Below, piece by piece: positions 6,457 to 6,679 of a stretch of DNA of 6,679 bases. This DNA comes from Pseudomonadota bacterium (GTDB lineage: Bacteria; Pseudomonadota; Alphaproteobacteria; Caulobacterales; Caulobacteraceae), in NCBI GenBank assembly GCA_023433655.1, contig JAEYUE010000126.1:1-6679 (forward strand), given 5' to 3'. Below the pieces are notes generated by a model that worked only from the letters and a program-made list of their open reading frames with translations, did no database searches and was not told where the DNA came from. The translations under genes and the position numbers were made by a program. Every line of letters begins with the position of its first letter. The first letter of the stretch is position 1.

Positions 6457-6462
6457 GGGAAG
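6457..6462 (+). promoter_or_regulatory. Ribosome binding site of rpoB
   Basis: GGGAAG lies 5 nt before the ATG at 6468. It is a fair Shine-Dalgarno match and supports this start over the in-frame ATG far upstream at 6255. Confidence 0.55.
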
Positions 6463-6467
6463 ACAGA

Positions 6468-6679
6468 ATGGCCAAGTCCAAAGCGGAACTCACCGTCAAC
6501 GGTCAGTTCCTCACCGCCACCTCGTTCACCGGCAAGAAGCGCATCCGCCACTCGTTTGGCCGCATCCCGGAAGCGGTGCAGATGCCGAACCTGATCGAGG
6601 TCCAGCGCGCGTCGTACGAGCAGTTCCTCCAGCGCGAGGGCCGTCCGGGCCAGCGCACCGACGAGGGCATCGAGGCGGT
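6468..6679 (+). CDS. rpoB: DNA-directed RNA polymerase subunit beta, N-terminal fragment
   Basis: This is the start of the beta subunit of RNA polymerase, part of the catalytic core; 70 complete codons are visible of roughly 1,350 expected. The segment [18 protein letters not shown] followed by [20 protein letters not shown] is the highly conserved N-terminus of alphaproteobacterial RpoB and closely matches the Caulobacter protein. Before it lie about 18 residues ([18 protein letters not shown]) that are longer than the short leader I remember for Caulobacter crescentus RpoB. The ATG at 6468 is preceded by GGGAAG at a 5-nt spacing. The frame continues open upstream to an ATG at 6255, but that extension is arginine- and proline-rich and unlike RpoB. 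The gene is transcribed away from the ECF42 operon, and rplL is not directly upstream in this window. Confidence 0.96.
   Translation, partial: MAKSKAELTVNGQFLTATSFTGKKRIRHSFGRIPEAVQMPNLIEVQRASYEQFLQREGRPGQRTDEGIEA

Larger units (their letters stand above)
6178..6467 (+). other. Intergenic region and probable 5' leader of rpoB
   Basis: The gene-free stretch between the divergent DGPF gene and rpoB is 372 nt (6096-6467); this entry covers the part to the right of the ECF42 promoter. It starts with an AT-richer patch (T6 at 6189-6194, CTTTATT, AGTATATC at 6225-6232), the likeliest place for the rpoB promoter, although no confident -35/-10 pair is visible. GCTAACTC (6243-6250) resembles the Caulobacter housekeeping -10 element but lacks a matching -35. 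The second half is GC-rich with several short hairpins: CTCCC/GGGAG (6319-6331), CATGGC/GCCGTG with one GU pair (6405-6419), and GCGGGC/GCCCGC (6433-6450). No rplL coding sequence or other convincing gene is present. Confidence 0.5.

Noticed and set aside
6255..6467. In-frame upstream extension of rpoB starting at ATG 6255 (71 extra codons without a stop)
   Set aside because: The added residues are Arg/Pro-rich and unlike any RpoB N-terminus, and the ATG at 6468 has a better ribosome binding site. Open frames of this length are common by chance at this GC content.
6231..6551. Minus-strand open frame of 106 codons across the rpoB start
   Set aside because: It is antisense to the conserved start of rpoB, has no recognisable domain and shows no supporting ribosome binding site.

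Overview
The window is a GC-rich stretch that looks like chromosome from the alphaproteobacterial order Caulobacterales, most likely Brevundimonas or a close relative. The best taxonomic anchor is the right-hand edge, where the first 70 codons of rpoB (RNA polymerase beta subunit) match the Caulobacter-type N-terminus (SFTGKKRIR, then [19 protein letters not shown]). No tRNA, rRNA, CRISPR array, insertion sequence or integrase is visible.

Layout. Six genes run leftward on the minus strand from about 6095 to the left edge. In transcription order they are: two small tandem YCII/'DGPF' proteins (6095-5724 and 5712-5332), an ECF-type sigma factor of the DGPF-associated ECF42 kind with a long TPR-like C-terminal extension (5335-4115), an outer-membrane-type FKBP prolyl isomerase lipoprotein (4118-3612), and two tandem secreted M61 metallopeptidases (3521-1572, and 1555 to beyond the edge). 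Junctions are tight: 11 nt between the DGPF genes, a 4-nt overlap from DGPF2 into the sigma gene, a 4-nt overlap from the sigma gene into FKBP, 90 nt from FKBP to the first M61 gene, and 16 nt between the M61 genes. A 372-nt intergenic region (6096-6467) separates this block from rpoB, which is transcribed divergently to the right.

How the genes may work together. ECF42 sigma factors are known to sit beside DGPF genes and to activate them from promoters with a TGTCGA -35 element and a CG(A/T)C -10 element. Just upstream of the first DGPF gene the minus strand carries TGTCGA, 17 nt, CGTC, a good candidate autoregulated promoter. What is less usual is the downstream end. A lipoprotein chaperone/isomerase is fused to the sigma gene by an ATGA overlap, and two periplasmic peptidases follow in the same direction. 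This suggests, but does not prove, that an ECF42 regulon here includes envelope folding and peptide-degradation functions. The block also lies directly upstream of rpoB, where most bacteria have rplJ-rplL, so rpoB probably has its own promoter and leader. That leader contains a possible 8-residue upstream ORF abutting a GC-rich hairpin just before the rpoB ribosome binding site.
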